Source: Woeseiaceae bacterium (GTDB taxonomy: Bacteria > Pseudomonadota > Gammaproteobacteria > Steroidobacterales > Woeseiaceae). Taken from it: DNA of 52,148 nucleotides. This document shows, piece after piece, positions 45,850-52,148 of this stretch. Location: the NCBI GenBank assembly GCA_030065915.1, contig JASJCQ010000021.1, forward strand, positions 1 through 52,148, given 5' to 3'. The translations under genes were made by a program, and so were the position numbers. The notes under the pieces are model-generated. The model ran no database searches. It was not told the origin of the DNA and saw only the letters and a program-made list of their open reading frames with translations. The stretch's first letter is position 1. Each line of letters starts with the position of its first letter.

Positions 45850-45906
45850 CGACTTGACGCAAGCGCGCACGCTCAGACAACGCGAATTTTCTGACGACGA
45901 AGTGCG

Positions 45907-46157
45907 CCAAAAAGCGCTCAGGTGGATGCAATTCTAGGAAAACGAATTCGCGACGCCGCAGCGTACGGATTGGTACGTGAGGACGGCGTGAATTCTTTTG
46001 ACGCCGAAGTGCGCCAGCTGAGGCTGCTACACCAGAGAGCGCTCAGGTGGATGCAATTCTAGGAAAATGATTTTGCGGCGCCGCAGCGTACGGATTGGTA
46101 CGTGAGGACGCCGCAAAATTATTTGACGACGAAGTGCGCCAGCTGAGCGCTCTCTGG
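45907..46157. repeat. Dimeric hairpin element with inverted-repeat ends (MITE-like) after ppsA
   Basis: Two units start at 45914 and 46039 (period 125 bp), each with gcgctcaggtggatgcaatt and then a large hairpin. In the second unit attttgcggcg (46070-46080) pairs perfectly with cgccgcaaaat (46109-46119). In the first, gaattc and acgccg (45944-45958) pair with cggcgt and gaattc (45984-45995). Both share an inner stem cgtac/gtacg with loop ggattg. The second unit is bounded by perfect 14-bp inverted ends, ccagagagcgctca (46032-46045) and tgagcgctctctgg (46144-46157); the first keeps a 12/14 left end at 45907. It fills the gap between two convergent genes and may also terminate both. Confidence 0.8.
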
Positions 46158-46158
46158 C

Positions 46159-46818
46159 TCAGAAACGGTCGTAGCGGGACTTCCGGGGCATTCGTACCCT
46201 CGGCAGCCACAACCCCAGGATAATTCCGACCACCACCAGTCCGCCGCCGGTCATGAACCAGTAGCGTGTCGACTGGCTCGTCAGCGCCCTGTTCTCCTGC
46301 TCGAGTGTTCCAACCTGGATCTCGGCATCGGCCAGTTTCTGTCGAAGCTCGGTATTCTGGCGATCCAGCGACAACGCATTGGCTGCCGTTCGACGGATGT
46401 CGGCAAGGTCCTGCTCCAGCTGCGTCTTGTCTCGCTCCAGCGACTGGATCTGATTGGTTGCTTGAGCATACTGCGAACGAACGCCGGCCAGCTGCGACTC
46501 CAGCGAGTCACCCGCGCTTGCGGCCTCATTCAGCTGCGAGGTCAGCGTGGCGAGCTGCTCCCTCGCCGAAGGCTCCGACATCAGGTATCGCGAGAGAACC
46601 CAACCCTCGGTGCCACCCGAGGTACGTACTTTCGAATAGCCGCTGTCCGAATCCCGCTCGAGCACCTCGAGCTGCGTGCCGCTTCTCAAGGTGAGCTGAA
46701 TCGCATTCGACGTGCTCGGACCGGTACGCAGCGTGATCTCAAACTGGTCGCTGACCCAGGCGGGTGCGGCGACGGCGATACTGCCTACAAGCAGCAGAGT
46801 AAGTGTCAGGATTCTCAT
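46159..46818 (-). CDS. SH3-domain membrane protein (YgiM-like, TIGR04211 type)
   Basis: The 219-residue product has a signal peptide (LTLTLLLVGSIAVAAPAW), a bacterial SH3 domain (about 22-85; ITLRTGPSTSNAIQLTL to GTEGWVLSRYL), a coiled coil (about 85-175), and a C-terminal membrane helix (WFMTGGGLVVVGIILGLWL) with a basic tail. This is the YgiM/TIGR04211 layout, an inner-membrane-anchored periplasmic protein of unknown function. The start is the ATG at 46818. The stop lies 2 bp from the inverted-repeat element. Confidence 0.88.
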   Translation of the reverse strand: MRILTLTLLLVGSIAVAAPAWVSDQFEITLRTGPSTSNAIQLTLRSGTQLEVLERDSDSGYSKVRTSGGTEGWVLSRYLMSEPSAREQLATLTSQLNEAASAGDSLESQLAGVRSQYAQATNQIQSLERDKTQLEQDLADIRRTAANALSLDRQNTELRQKLADAEIQVGTLEQENRALTSQSTRYWFMTGGGLVVVGIILGLWLPRVRMPRKSRYDRF

Positions 46819-46892
46819 GCGGGGAACTATAATGTATGAACTCACGATCAACCAGCCAATCTTCCTCTAAATCAGTCGCTTAACGGCGACAG

Positions 46893-47495
46893 TTACGGGC
46901 GCTTTGTTTGCCGTTGCCAGACGACCAACAGGTTGTTTGACGGCATCCCGTACAGCCTCAATCTGGAGAATCCTGCCGAACCTGCGAATTCCTCCAGTTC
47001 CTCGATCCTGCGAAGCCCCATCGCGGGATTCTTCGCGCGGAGATGACTGTCGAACTGGGCGTTGCCCTCCGACGTGTACCTGCCGTCCAGCAGGAAGGGA
47101 CCGTAGAGCAGGAACGTGGCGTCGCCGCGGGTGAGCTCGCGGACACGCTGGAACATCCGGGCGACGGAGTCACTCGACATGATGTGGGCCGTGTTGCAGG
47201 AAAAGACTGCGTCGAAATCGCCGCGGCGGCCAATGGACTGGTCGACATCCAGCGCGAAGGCCCGCTCGGCGATCTCGGGTGCCGTCTCCGACAAACTCGC
47301 GGTCAGTCTCGGCAGCGATGCCGGCAGCTCGCTGGGATGCCACTCGACGAACGGCAGCTCTGTTTCGGCTCTCGCGGCGTGCAGACCCGTCCCGCTGCCG
47401 ATCTCCGCAAGCGTGCACGGATCCGGCAACTCACGTTTCAGTACTTCGAAAATGGGCGACGCGTTCCTTGCGGCTGCCGGCGCGGAAGCGACCAT
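46893..47495 (-). CDS. DUF938 SAM-dependent methyltransferase-like protein
   Basis: The 200-residue product has a class I methyltransferase fold with the SAM-binding motif TLAEIGSGTGLHAA and the family landmarks FVEWHPSELP, AVFSCNTAHIMS and LLYGPFLLDGRYTSEGNAQFD. DUF938 proteins are uncharacterised. It starts 2 nt after the stop of orn on the same strand, so it should be co-translated with it. Confidence 0.85.
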   Translation of the reverse strand: MVASAPAAARNASPIFEVLKRELPDPCTLAEIGSGTGLHAARAETELPFVEWHPSELPASLPRLTASLSETAPEIAERAFALDVDQSIGRRGDFDAVFSCNTAHIMSSDSVARMFQRVRELTRGDATFLLYGPFLLDGRYTSEGNAQFDSHLRAKNPAMGLRRIEELEEFAGSAGFSRLRLYGMPSNNLLVVWQRQTKRP

Positions 47496-47497
47496 CG

Positions 47498-48064
47498 TCA
47501 GCCCGGGGTCATCGCTGCCTTGTCGAGGAAGTTGTCCCGATACCAGGCAAGCTCGGCAATTGAGTCACGGATGTCGGACAGCGCCCGATGCGAGGATTCC
47601 TTCGAAAAACCGGCCGCAACGGCAGGTGCCCAGTTCTGCGCCAGGATCTTCAGCGTGCTGACGTCGAGGTTGCGGTAATGGAAGAAACGCTCCAGGTCGG
47701 GCATCTCACGGGCCAGGAAGCGTCGGTCCTGACAGATACTGTTGCCACACATCGGTGACGCACCACGCTCCACCCAGAACTCCAGGAACTCGATGGTTCG
47801 TGTCTGCGCGGATTCGAGCGTGGCCGCGCTCGCCAGGACGCGTTCTGTCAGACCTGAATTCGAATGCTGCCGGGTGTTCCAGTCATCCATGCCATCCATG
47901 ACGCTGCGAGGCTGGCCTATCGCGATAACCGGGCCCTCCGCAAGTTCGTTCAGGTCCTTGTCCGTAACGATTGTGGCAATCTCTATGATCGTATCGTTCA
48001 TTGAATCGAGCCCGGTCATTTCCAGGTCGATCCAGATCAGGTTTGTATCCCTGGAGTCGCTCAT
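47498..48064 (-). CDS. orn: Oligoribonuclease
   Basis: The 188-residue 3'-to-5' exonuclease of the DEDDh type degrades RNA dinucleotides and clears pGpG from c-di-GMP turnover. The first acidic pair is Asp13 and Glu15 ([12 protein letters not shown]), and the later motifs are [13 protein letters not shown] and [12 protein letters not shown]. Length matches the E. coli enzyme. It is divergent from rsgA, as in many gammaproteobacteria. Confidence 0.97.
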   Translation of the reverse strand: MSDSRDTNLIWIDLEMTGLDSMNDTIIEIATIVTDKDLNELAEGPVIAIGQPRSVMDGMDDWNTRQHSNSGLTERVLASAATLESAQTRTIEFLEFWVERGASPMCGNSICQDRRFLAREMPDLERFFHYRNLDVSTLKILAQNWAPAVAAGFSKESSHRALSDIRDSIAELAWYRDNFLDKAAMTPG

Positions 48065-48165
48065 TCGCGGCCATCCTGTCTAGTCGTTCGGCGTAGTTTA
48101 CCGCGAGAACATGCAAGGCTCGACGTGAAAGTACATACTCGTCGTTCTTGAGTTCCAGAGACACG

Positions 48166-49062
48166 ATGAGCAATTCAACCGGCACAGTCATAGCGACATT
48201 CAGTCGACGCATGGACGTACGACTCGACGACGGCGAGATCGTCTCGGCTCGCATCAAGGGAAAGACGTTGAAGCCGGTCTGCGGTGACTTCGTTGAACTG
48301 GGTCCGCTACCGGGCGAACCCGATTGGCTGATCACGAGTGTCAGCGAGCGGAAGAACGAACTGACCCGTCCGAATGTACGTGGCTCTGCAGAAGTACTGG
48401 CCGCCAACATCGATCAATTGGTGCTGACGGTTGCAGCCTTGCCGGCTGCCGACTGGTTCATCGTCGACCGCTATCTCGCCGCCGCCGAGAACATGCCTGC
48501 CGATGCAGCGATCGTATACAACAAATCGGACATCGAAGCGCCAAATGACAACGAAGAACTTCGAGCTTATGCCGACCTCGGTTACCCCGTCATCGTTACG
48601 AGTGCCTCGGAGGGCGACGGTATCGATCGCCTCGCCGCGCAGCTGTCGGACCGGGTGTCAATATTCGTCGGCCAGTCCGGCGTAGGAAAGTCCAGCCTCA
48701 TCAACGCGTTGCTCGGCAAGGAGGCGCAGAAGATCGCCGAGATTTCCCGCAAGCACGACGAAGGCAAGCACACGACGGTCAACTCGAGAATGCTGCCGCT
48801 CACAGGTGGCGGAGAGGTCATCGACTCGCCCGGCGTCAGGGACTATGCACCCGCCATCTCGGACATCTCCCACGTCGCTCATGGTTTCAGGGAAATACGA
48901 ACGGCTGCAGCGCATTGCCGCTTCGCGAACTGCCGGCACCTCGAAGAGCCTGGCTGCGCTGTCAAGCAGGCCGTCGAGGACGGCAAGATCCTGGCGCGGC
49001 GGCTTGAAAGTTACCGGCGGCTGCTAAGGTTGACCGAGCGACTGGGCGAAAACCGCTACTAG
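48166..49062 (+). CDS. rsgA: Ribosome small subunit GTPase RsgA
   Basis: The 298-residue circularly permuted GTPase checks the 30S subunit late in assembly. An N-terminal OB fold (TVIATFSRRMDVRLDDGEI) precedes the GTPase motifs in permuted order: G4 NKSD, G5 TSAS, G1 GQSGVGKSSLIN and G3 DSPGVRDY. The C-terminal zinc site is HCRFANCRHLEEPGCAVK. The ATG at 48166 is preferred to a TTG at 48148. It is divergent from orn and convergent with hinT. Confidence 0.96.
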   Translation: MSNSTGTVIATFSRRMDVRLDDGEIVSARIKGKTLKPVCGDFVELGPLPGEPDWLITSVSERKNELTRPNVRGSAEVLAANIDQLVLTVAALPAADWFIVDRYLAAAENMPADAAIVYNKSDIEAPNDNEELRAYADLGYPVIVTSASEGDGIDRLAAQLSDRVSIFVGQSGVGKSSLINALLGKEAQKIAEISRKHDEGKHTTVNSRMLPLTGGGEVIDSPGVRDYAPAISDISHVAHGFREIRTAAAHCRFANCRHLEEPGCAVKQAVEDGKILARRLESYRRLLRLTERLGENRY

Positions 49063-49072
49063 GTAGCGTCGC

Positions 49073-49417
49073 TTATCCCGGCGGCCAATTGAGGTCGCGG
49101 CCGCCAAGGACATGCAGGTGGATATGAAACACCGTCTGGCCGGCAGCCCGATTACAGTTCATGACCGTCCGATAGCCTTCGTCGGCAATGCCCTCCATGT
49201 GCGCCACCTCTTTGGCCGTGAGGAACATCTCGCCGACCAGCGACGTCTCGTCCCCAGCGAGATCATTGATGGTGGCGATATGACGACGCGGGATCACGAG
49301 GACGTGCGTCGGCGCCTGCGGGTTGATGTCCCGAAACGCCAGGGTAAATTCATTCTCGTAAACGATATCCGCCGGAATCTCCCCGGCTACGATTTTGCAG
49401 AAAAGACAGTCAATCAC
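49073..49417 (-). CDS. hinT: HIT-family nucleotide hydrolase (HinT)
   Basis: The 114-residue histidine-triad protein hydrolyses AMP-lysine-type and other phosphoramidates. CLFCKIVAGEIPAD opens the fold, HVLVIPRRHIATIND is in the centre, and the active site is VFHIHLHVLGG. It lies 10 bp after recR on the same strand direction (recR being upstream), likely in the dnaX-ybaB-recR transcript. Confidence 0.93.
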   Translation of the reverse strand: MIDCLFCKIVAGEIPADIVYENEFTLAFRDINPQAPTHVLVIPRRHIATINDLAGDETSLVGEMFLTAKEVAHMEGIADEGYRTVMNCNRAAGQTVFHIHLHVLGGRDLNWPPG

Positions 49418-49426
49418 AGGCTTAAG

Positions 49427-50029
49427 CTACTCCACGACTCGGCGGCCATAAAAGGCGTGAGACAATGTGCCTCCATCAACATACTCCAACTCTCCACCCA
49501 GCGGCACGCCGTGCGCGATTCGGCTGGCTTCGCACTGATGTCGATGCGCCAGGTCCGCCAGGTAGTGCGCCGTCGCATCGCCTTCGACTGTCGGGTTGGT
49601 GGCGATGATGACTTCCTTGACGCCTTCCTCCGACAGTCGCTGCTCAAGCAGCTCCAGCCCCAATTCGGTAGGGCCAATGCCGTCCAGCGGCGACAGGTGT
49701 CCCATCAGTACGAAATACAAGCCCCGGTAACCGGTGGCGTCTTCTAGCGCCATGACGTCGGCCGGAGATTCGACGATACAAAGTTGCGACTGGTCTCGGC
49801 CATTGTCGGAGCAGATCGCGCATAGCGACTCCTCGCTGAACATACGACAACGCGAGCAATGCCCTATTCTCTCGACCGCGTCGCCCAGCGCGGCGGACAT
49901 GGCCGTTGCACCCTCGCGATCGCGCTCCAACAAGTGAAACGCGATTCGCTGTGCGGACTTCAGGCCGATGCCCGGCATGCACTTCAGTGAATCGATCAGG
50001 CGAACCAGTAAAGGTGAATACGCGGACAT
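49427..50029 (-). CDS. recR: Recombination mediator RecR
   Basis: The 200-residue protein loads RecA with RecF/RecO at gaps. It shows the helix-hairpin-helix region ([29 protein letters not shown]), the four-Cys zinc finger ([18 protein letters not shown]), and the Toprim domain ([15 protein letters not shown] and [18 protein letters not shown]). Its start directly follows the ybaB stop, the conserved ybaB-recR pairing. Confidence 0.96.
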   Translation of the reverse strand: MSAYSPLLVRLIDSLKCMPGIGLKSAQRIAFHLLERDREGATAMSAALGDAVERIGHCSRCRMFSEESLCAICSDNGRDQSQLCIVESPADVMALEDATGYRGLYFVLMGHLSPLDGIGPTELGLELLEQRLSEEGVKEVIIATNPTVEGDATAHYLADLAHRHQCEASRIAHGVPLGGELEYVDGGTLSHAFYGRRVVE

Positions 50030-50353
50030 TTAGAACGGCAGCTTGAACCCGGCCGGCAGACCCGCGCCAGCGGCCATTCCAGAGAACTTCTCCTGGACCG
50101 TGGCTTCAACTTTCTTCTGAGCATCGTTCATCGCTGCGACGATCAGGTCCTCGAGCATCTCCTTGTCGTCACCGATCATGGAATCGTCGATCGACACCGA
50201 TTTGACCTGGTGCTGGCAGGTCATGACGACCTTGACCATGCCGGCGCCGGACTCGCCGGTCACCGTCATGGAAGCCATTTCCTGTTGCGCCTGCTTCATG
50301 CTTTCCTGCATTTGCTGCGCCTGCTTCATCAGCTGGCCTATGCCACCTTTCAT
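50030..50353 (-). CDS. ybaB: YbaB/EbfC nucleoid-associated protein
   Basis: The 107-residue DNA-binding protein forms dimers with a helical arm. The N-terminal [16 protein letters not shown] and the Gln/Met-rich helix, followed by [15 protein letters not shown] and the C-terminal [15 protein letters not shown], are the family's features. The ATG shares one base with the dnaX stop codon (TAATG), a coupled start. Confidence 0.95.
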   Translation of the reverse strand: MKGGIGQLMKQAQQMQESMKQAQQEMASMTVTGESGAGMVKVVMTCQHQVKSVSIDDSMIGDDKEMLEDLIVAAMNDAQKKVEATVQEKFSGMAAGAGLPAGFKLPF

Positions 50354-51975
50354 TATTCGCTCCGTTCAGAATCGCCAATGGGCGTTATGGTTTCAGTTTT
50401 AATTTCCGCGTTGAACATCGTCTTCAGCGACTGCACGTTCGGATCCGACTCCAGCGACTGTCTTGCCTGCTCGAGCTTTTCGTCCTGCATTCGTACTTCG
50501 GCCTGAGCCGGCGTTTCCGCCGCTTCGACACCGATTGAAATATCGACCGTCAGTGTTTCGCCGAAGTGCTTCGACAATGCTTGAGCAATCTTCTTCTTGC
50601 GTTCGCCGGTCAGGTAGGACTCGGATCTGGGGTCAAGGCTCAGGAAAACAGTGCTGCCCTGGCGCTTCAACAGCGCACAGTTGCTGGCCAGTATCTTGAC
50701 CAGGCCACTGAGACCGATCTCTGTATGCAGTGTGCTCCAGTCCGGGTCGTCCCAGGCGGAGCTTGCCTCGGCGGCGGGCTGCTCTGTTGCAGCAGTCTTG
50801 CTTTCGGCCTTCGCTTCGAACTGCTTCGACCGCGTTGCCGTCTTCGGGCCGGATTTCGGCGCCGACCTCGGCGGCGTACTGTCATCCGCCGCAGCCGGGC
50901 GAAATGCGAGCATGCGCAGCAGTGTCATCTCTGCGCCACTCCGGCCGTCCGGCGCCAGATCGATATCCCGCCTGCCCATTAGCGACGCCTGGTAGAAGAG
51001 CTGGACGTCCCCGGGACTCAACAGACCGGATAGCTCACCGAGCAGCTCTTCGCCCAGGCTGCTTTCAGAGTCGACCCGTCCGACGGCCTGGAAAACAGCG
51101 ATTTGCTGCAATGCTCTTGCCAGGTCTTCGAGCAGCCTCGCGTAATTCGGAAACTGCCGGTCGATATCCGCAACCGTGTCCATCATCCCGTTCGGATCGT
51201 TGTCCGCCAGTGCGCGCAGAATTTTCACGACGTAATTTCTGTCGATGGTGCCCAGCATTGTGGCTACGGACGCTTCGTCGACTTCCGCCGCCGAATAGGC
51301 AATCGCCTGATCGAGCAGACTCAGCGCATCTCGCAGACTGCCATCCGCAGCACGTGATAGCAGGGTCAGCGCCGGCGCCTCCGCCTGTATCGACTCCTCG
51401 TCGCAGATGTACCGCAATCGGGCGGCAATCAGCTCGCTGGTCAGGCGCTGCAGGTTGAACTGCAGGCATCGTGACAGGACGGTGACGGGAACACGCTGTG
51501 GATCTGTCGTTGCGAGCAGGAACTTGACGTGCGGCGGCGGTTCCTCGAGGGTCTTCAGCAGCGCGTTGAATGAACTGGCCGAAAGCATGTGCACCTCGTC
51601 GATCAGGTACACCTTGTATCGCCCTCGCGTCGGCGCGTACTGGACGTTATCGAGCAGTTCCCGCGTGTCATCGACCTTGGTCTTGGACGCGGCATCAACC
51701 TCGATCAGGTCGACAAACCGGCCTTCGTCGATTTCCACGCAGGCGCTGCATACGCCGCAAGGTTCCGACGAGACGCCTTCTTCGCAGTTCAGCGATTTCG
51801 CGAGGATACGGGCGATCGTCGTCTTGCCAACGCCGCGGGTACCGGTAAAAAGGTAGGCATGGTGCAAACGGCCGGAGTCGAGCGCGTTGACCAGTGCTTT
51901 GAGCACGTGTTCCTGGCCAACGGTATCGGCAAATGTCTTGGGCCGCCATTTGCGGGCCAATGCAAGGTAGCTCAT
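50353..51975 (-). CDS. dnaX: DNA polymerase III subunits tau/gamma
   Basis: The 540-residue clamp-loader ATPase begins [20 protein letters not shown]. Walker A is GTRGVGKT (45-52), zinc ligands are Cys64, 73, 76 and 79, Walker B is YLIDEVHML, and the SRC-like motif is [10 protein letters not shown]. The C-terminal tau-type region is shorter than in E. coli (643 residues), and no A-AAA-AAG slip site is seen, so a separate gamma form by frameshift is not predicted. The ATG at 51975 gives the usual N-terminus; a GTG at 51987 is possible. Confidence 0.96.
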   Translation of the reverse strand: MSYLALARKWRPKTFADTVGQEHVLKALVNALDSGRLHHAYLFTGTRGVGKTTIARILAKSLNCEEGVSSEPCGVCSACVEIDEGRFVDLIEVDAASKTKVDDTRELLDNVQYAPTRGRYKVYLIDEVHMLSASSFNALLKTLEEPPPHVKFLLATTDPQRVPVTVLSRCLQFNLQRLTSELIAARLRYICDEESIQAEAPALTLLSRAADGSLRDALSLLDQAIAYSAAEVDEASVATMLGTIDRNYVVKILRALADNDPNGMMDTVADIDRQFPNYARLLEDLARALQQIAVFQAVGRVDSESSLGEELLGELSGLLSPGDVQLFYQASLMGRRDIDLAPDGRSGAEMTLLRMLAFRPAAADDSTPPRSAPKSGPKTATRSKQFEAKAESKTAATEQPAAEASSAWDDPDWSTLHTEIGLSGLVKILASNCALLKRQGSTVFLSLDPRSESYLTGERKKKIAQALSKHFGETLTVDISIGVEAAETPAQAEVRMQDEKLEQARQSLESDPNVQSLKTMFNAEIKTETITPIGDSERSE

Positions 51976-52020
51976 GGAGATGCTCACGCCTCAGGTCGCC
52001 TGCTGGACAGGCTCAAACAA

Positions 52021-52127
52021 AAGTCCGCGCCAACCGGTCCTCGGCACCCGGTGTCACCGCTGCCGCTGCTCCCTTCCGGGCCTGACGGGGTTCACGGCTG
52101 ACCGTCGCGAGGTGGCCGACGCGGACC
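52021..52127 (-). ncRNA. ffs: 4.5S RNA (small bacterial SRP RNA)
   Basis: The minus strand contains gtcaggcccggaagggagca, the conserved domain IV hairpin that binds Ffh in the signal recognition particle. The outer ends pair, ggtccgcg at the 5' end (52127-52120) with cgcggac at the 3' end (52029-52023), giving a single long hairpin of about 107 nt, and a T-run follows. A -10-like cataat lies at 52139-52134. The gene directly precedes dnaX, a common arrangement. Confidence 0.9.
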
Positions 52128-52148
52128 AAAGGAATTATGGCGCTTGTG

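Noticed and set aside
50353..51975. Programmed frameshift in dnaX giving a gamma form
   Set aside because: No A-AAA-AAG or similar slippery run was found; the Lys run reads aag-aag-aag and lies near the C-terminus.

Overview
The window is a chromosomal segment of a gammaproteobacterium. It carries tmRNA and 4.5S RNA genes and typical gammaproteobacterial housekeeping genes: rraA, hemG, srkA, prc, yqiB, ppsA with its regulator ppsR, orn, rsgA, and the dnaX-ybaB-recR block. Moderately high GC, many short lipoproteins and secreted TPR-like proteins, a REP-associated tyrosine transposase (RAYT) and a two-gene pyruvate:ferredoxin oxidoreductase operon suggest a marine or sediment lineage near the Woeseiales/Chromatiales. 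That placement is an inference from gene content, not from phylogeny.

Layout. 1-257: 3' end of tmRNA with its terminator, followed by about 600 bp of three degenerate tandem repeats that resemble the tmRNA T-arm/terminator region. 949-3844: rraA, hemG, a secreted TPR-like protein with four cysteines, and a small membrane protein. 3874-11933: an island of about 8 kb bounded by direct copies of the 3' end of nifJ. It holds a RAYT transposase, a tandem-repeat array, an 1881-residue RHS/YD-repeat protein with a variable C-terminal putative toxin, and a small low-GC gene in the immunity position. No integrase is visible. 11933-17142: nifJ and a GltD-like flavoprotein, overlapping by 4 bp. 17271-20690: a DUF2238 membrane protein and further secreted or TPR-like proteins, including a clear paralogue of the 2320-3489 protein. 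20741-24341: lipoprotein, DUF442-like phosphatase, double-cupin ChrR-like protein and BLUF photoreceptor, all on one strand.

24522-31121: GNAT, saccharopine-dehydrogenase-like enzyme, DUF1684 lipoprotein, srkA, glutamine amidotransferase, two lipoproteins and an NlpC/P60 hydrolase. 31178-37941: a gluzincin-like lipoprotein, a Ycf46-like AAA ATPase, a coiled-coil/FHA protein, and several small membrane or soluble proteins; two CRP/Vfr-like palindromes lie here. 38067-42492: prc, a small secreted protein with a good promoter, a coiled-coil protein and yqiB. 42571-45849: divergent ppsR and ppsA. 45900-46157: a dimeric hairpin/inverted-repeat element. 46159 to the end: ygiM-like SH3 protein, DUF938 methyltransferase, orn, rsgA, hinT, recR, ybaB, dnaX and the 4.5S RNA.

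How the genes work together. The PFOR operon (pyruvate/acetyl-CoA with ferredoxin) and PpsA/PpsR (pyruvate/PEP) both act at the pyruvate node. tmRNA, 4.5S RNA, orn, rsgA and rraA serve RNA and ribosome homeostasis. The BLUF, cupin and phosphatase genes look like a light or oxidative-stress module. The most unusual regions are the nifJ-flanked RHS island, the tmRNA-proximal repeats, the four-cysteine TPR-like paralogues and the hairpin element after ppsA.
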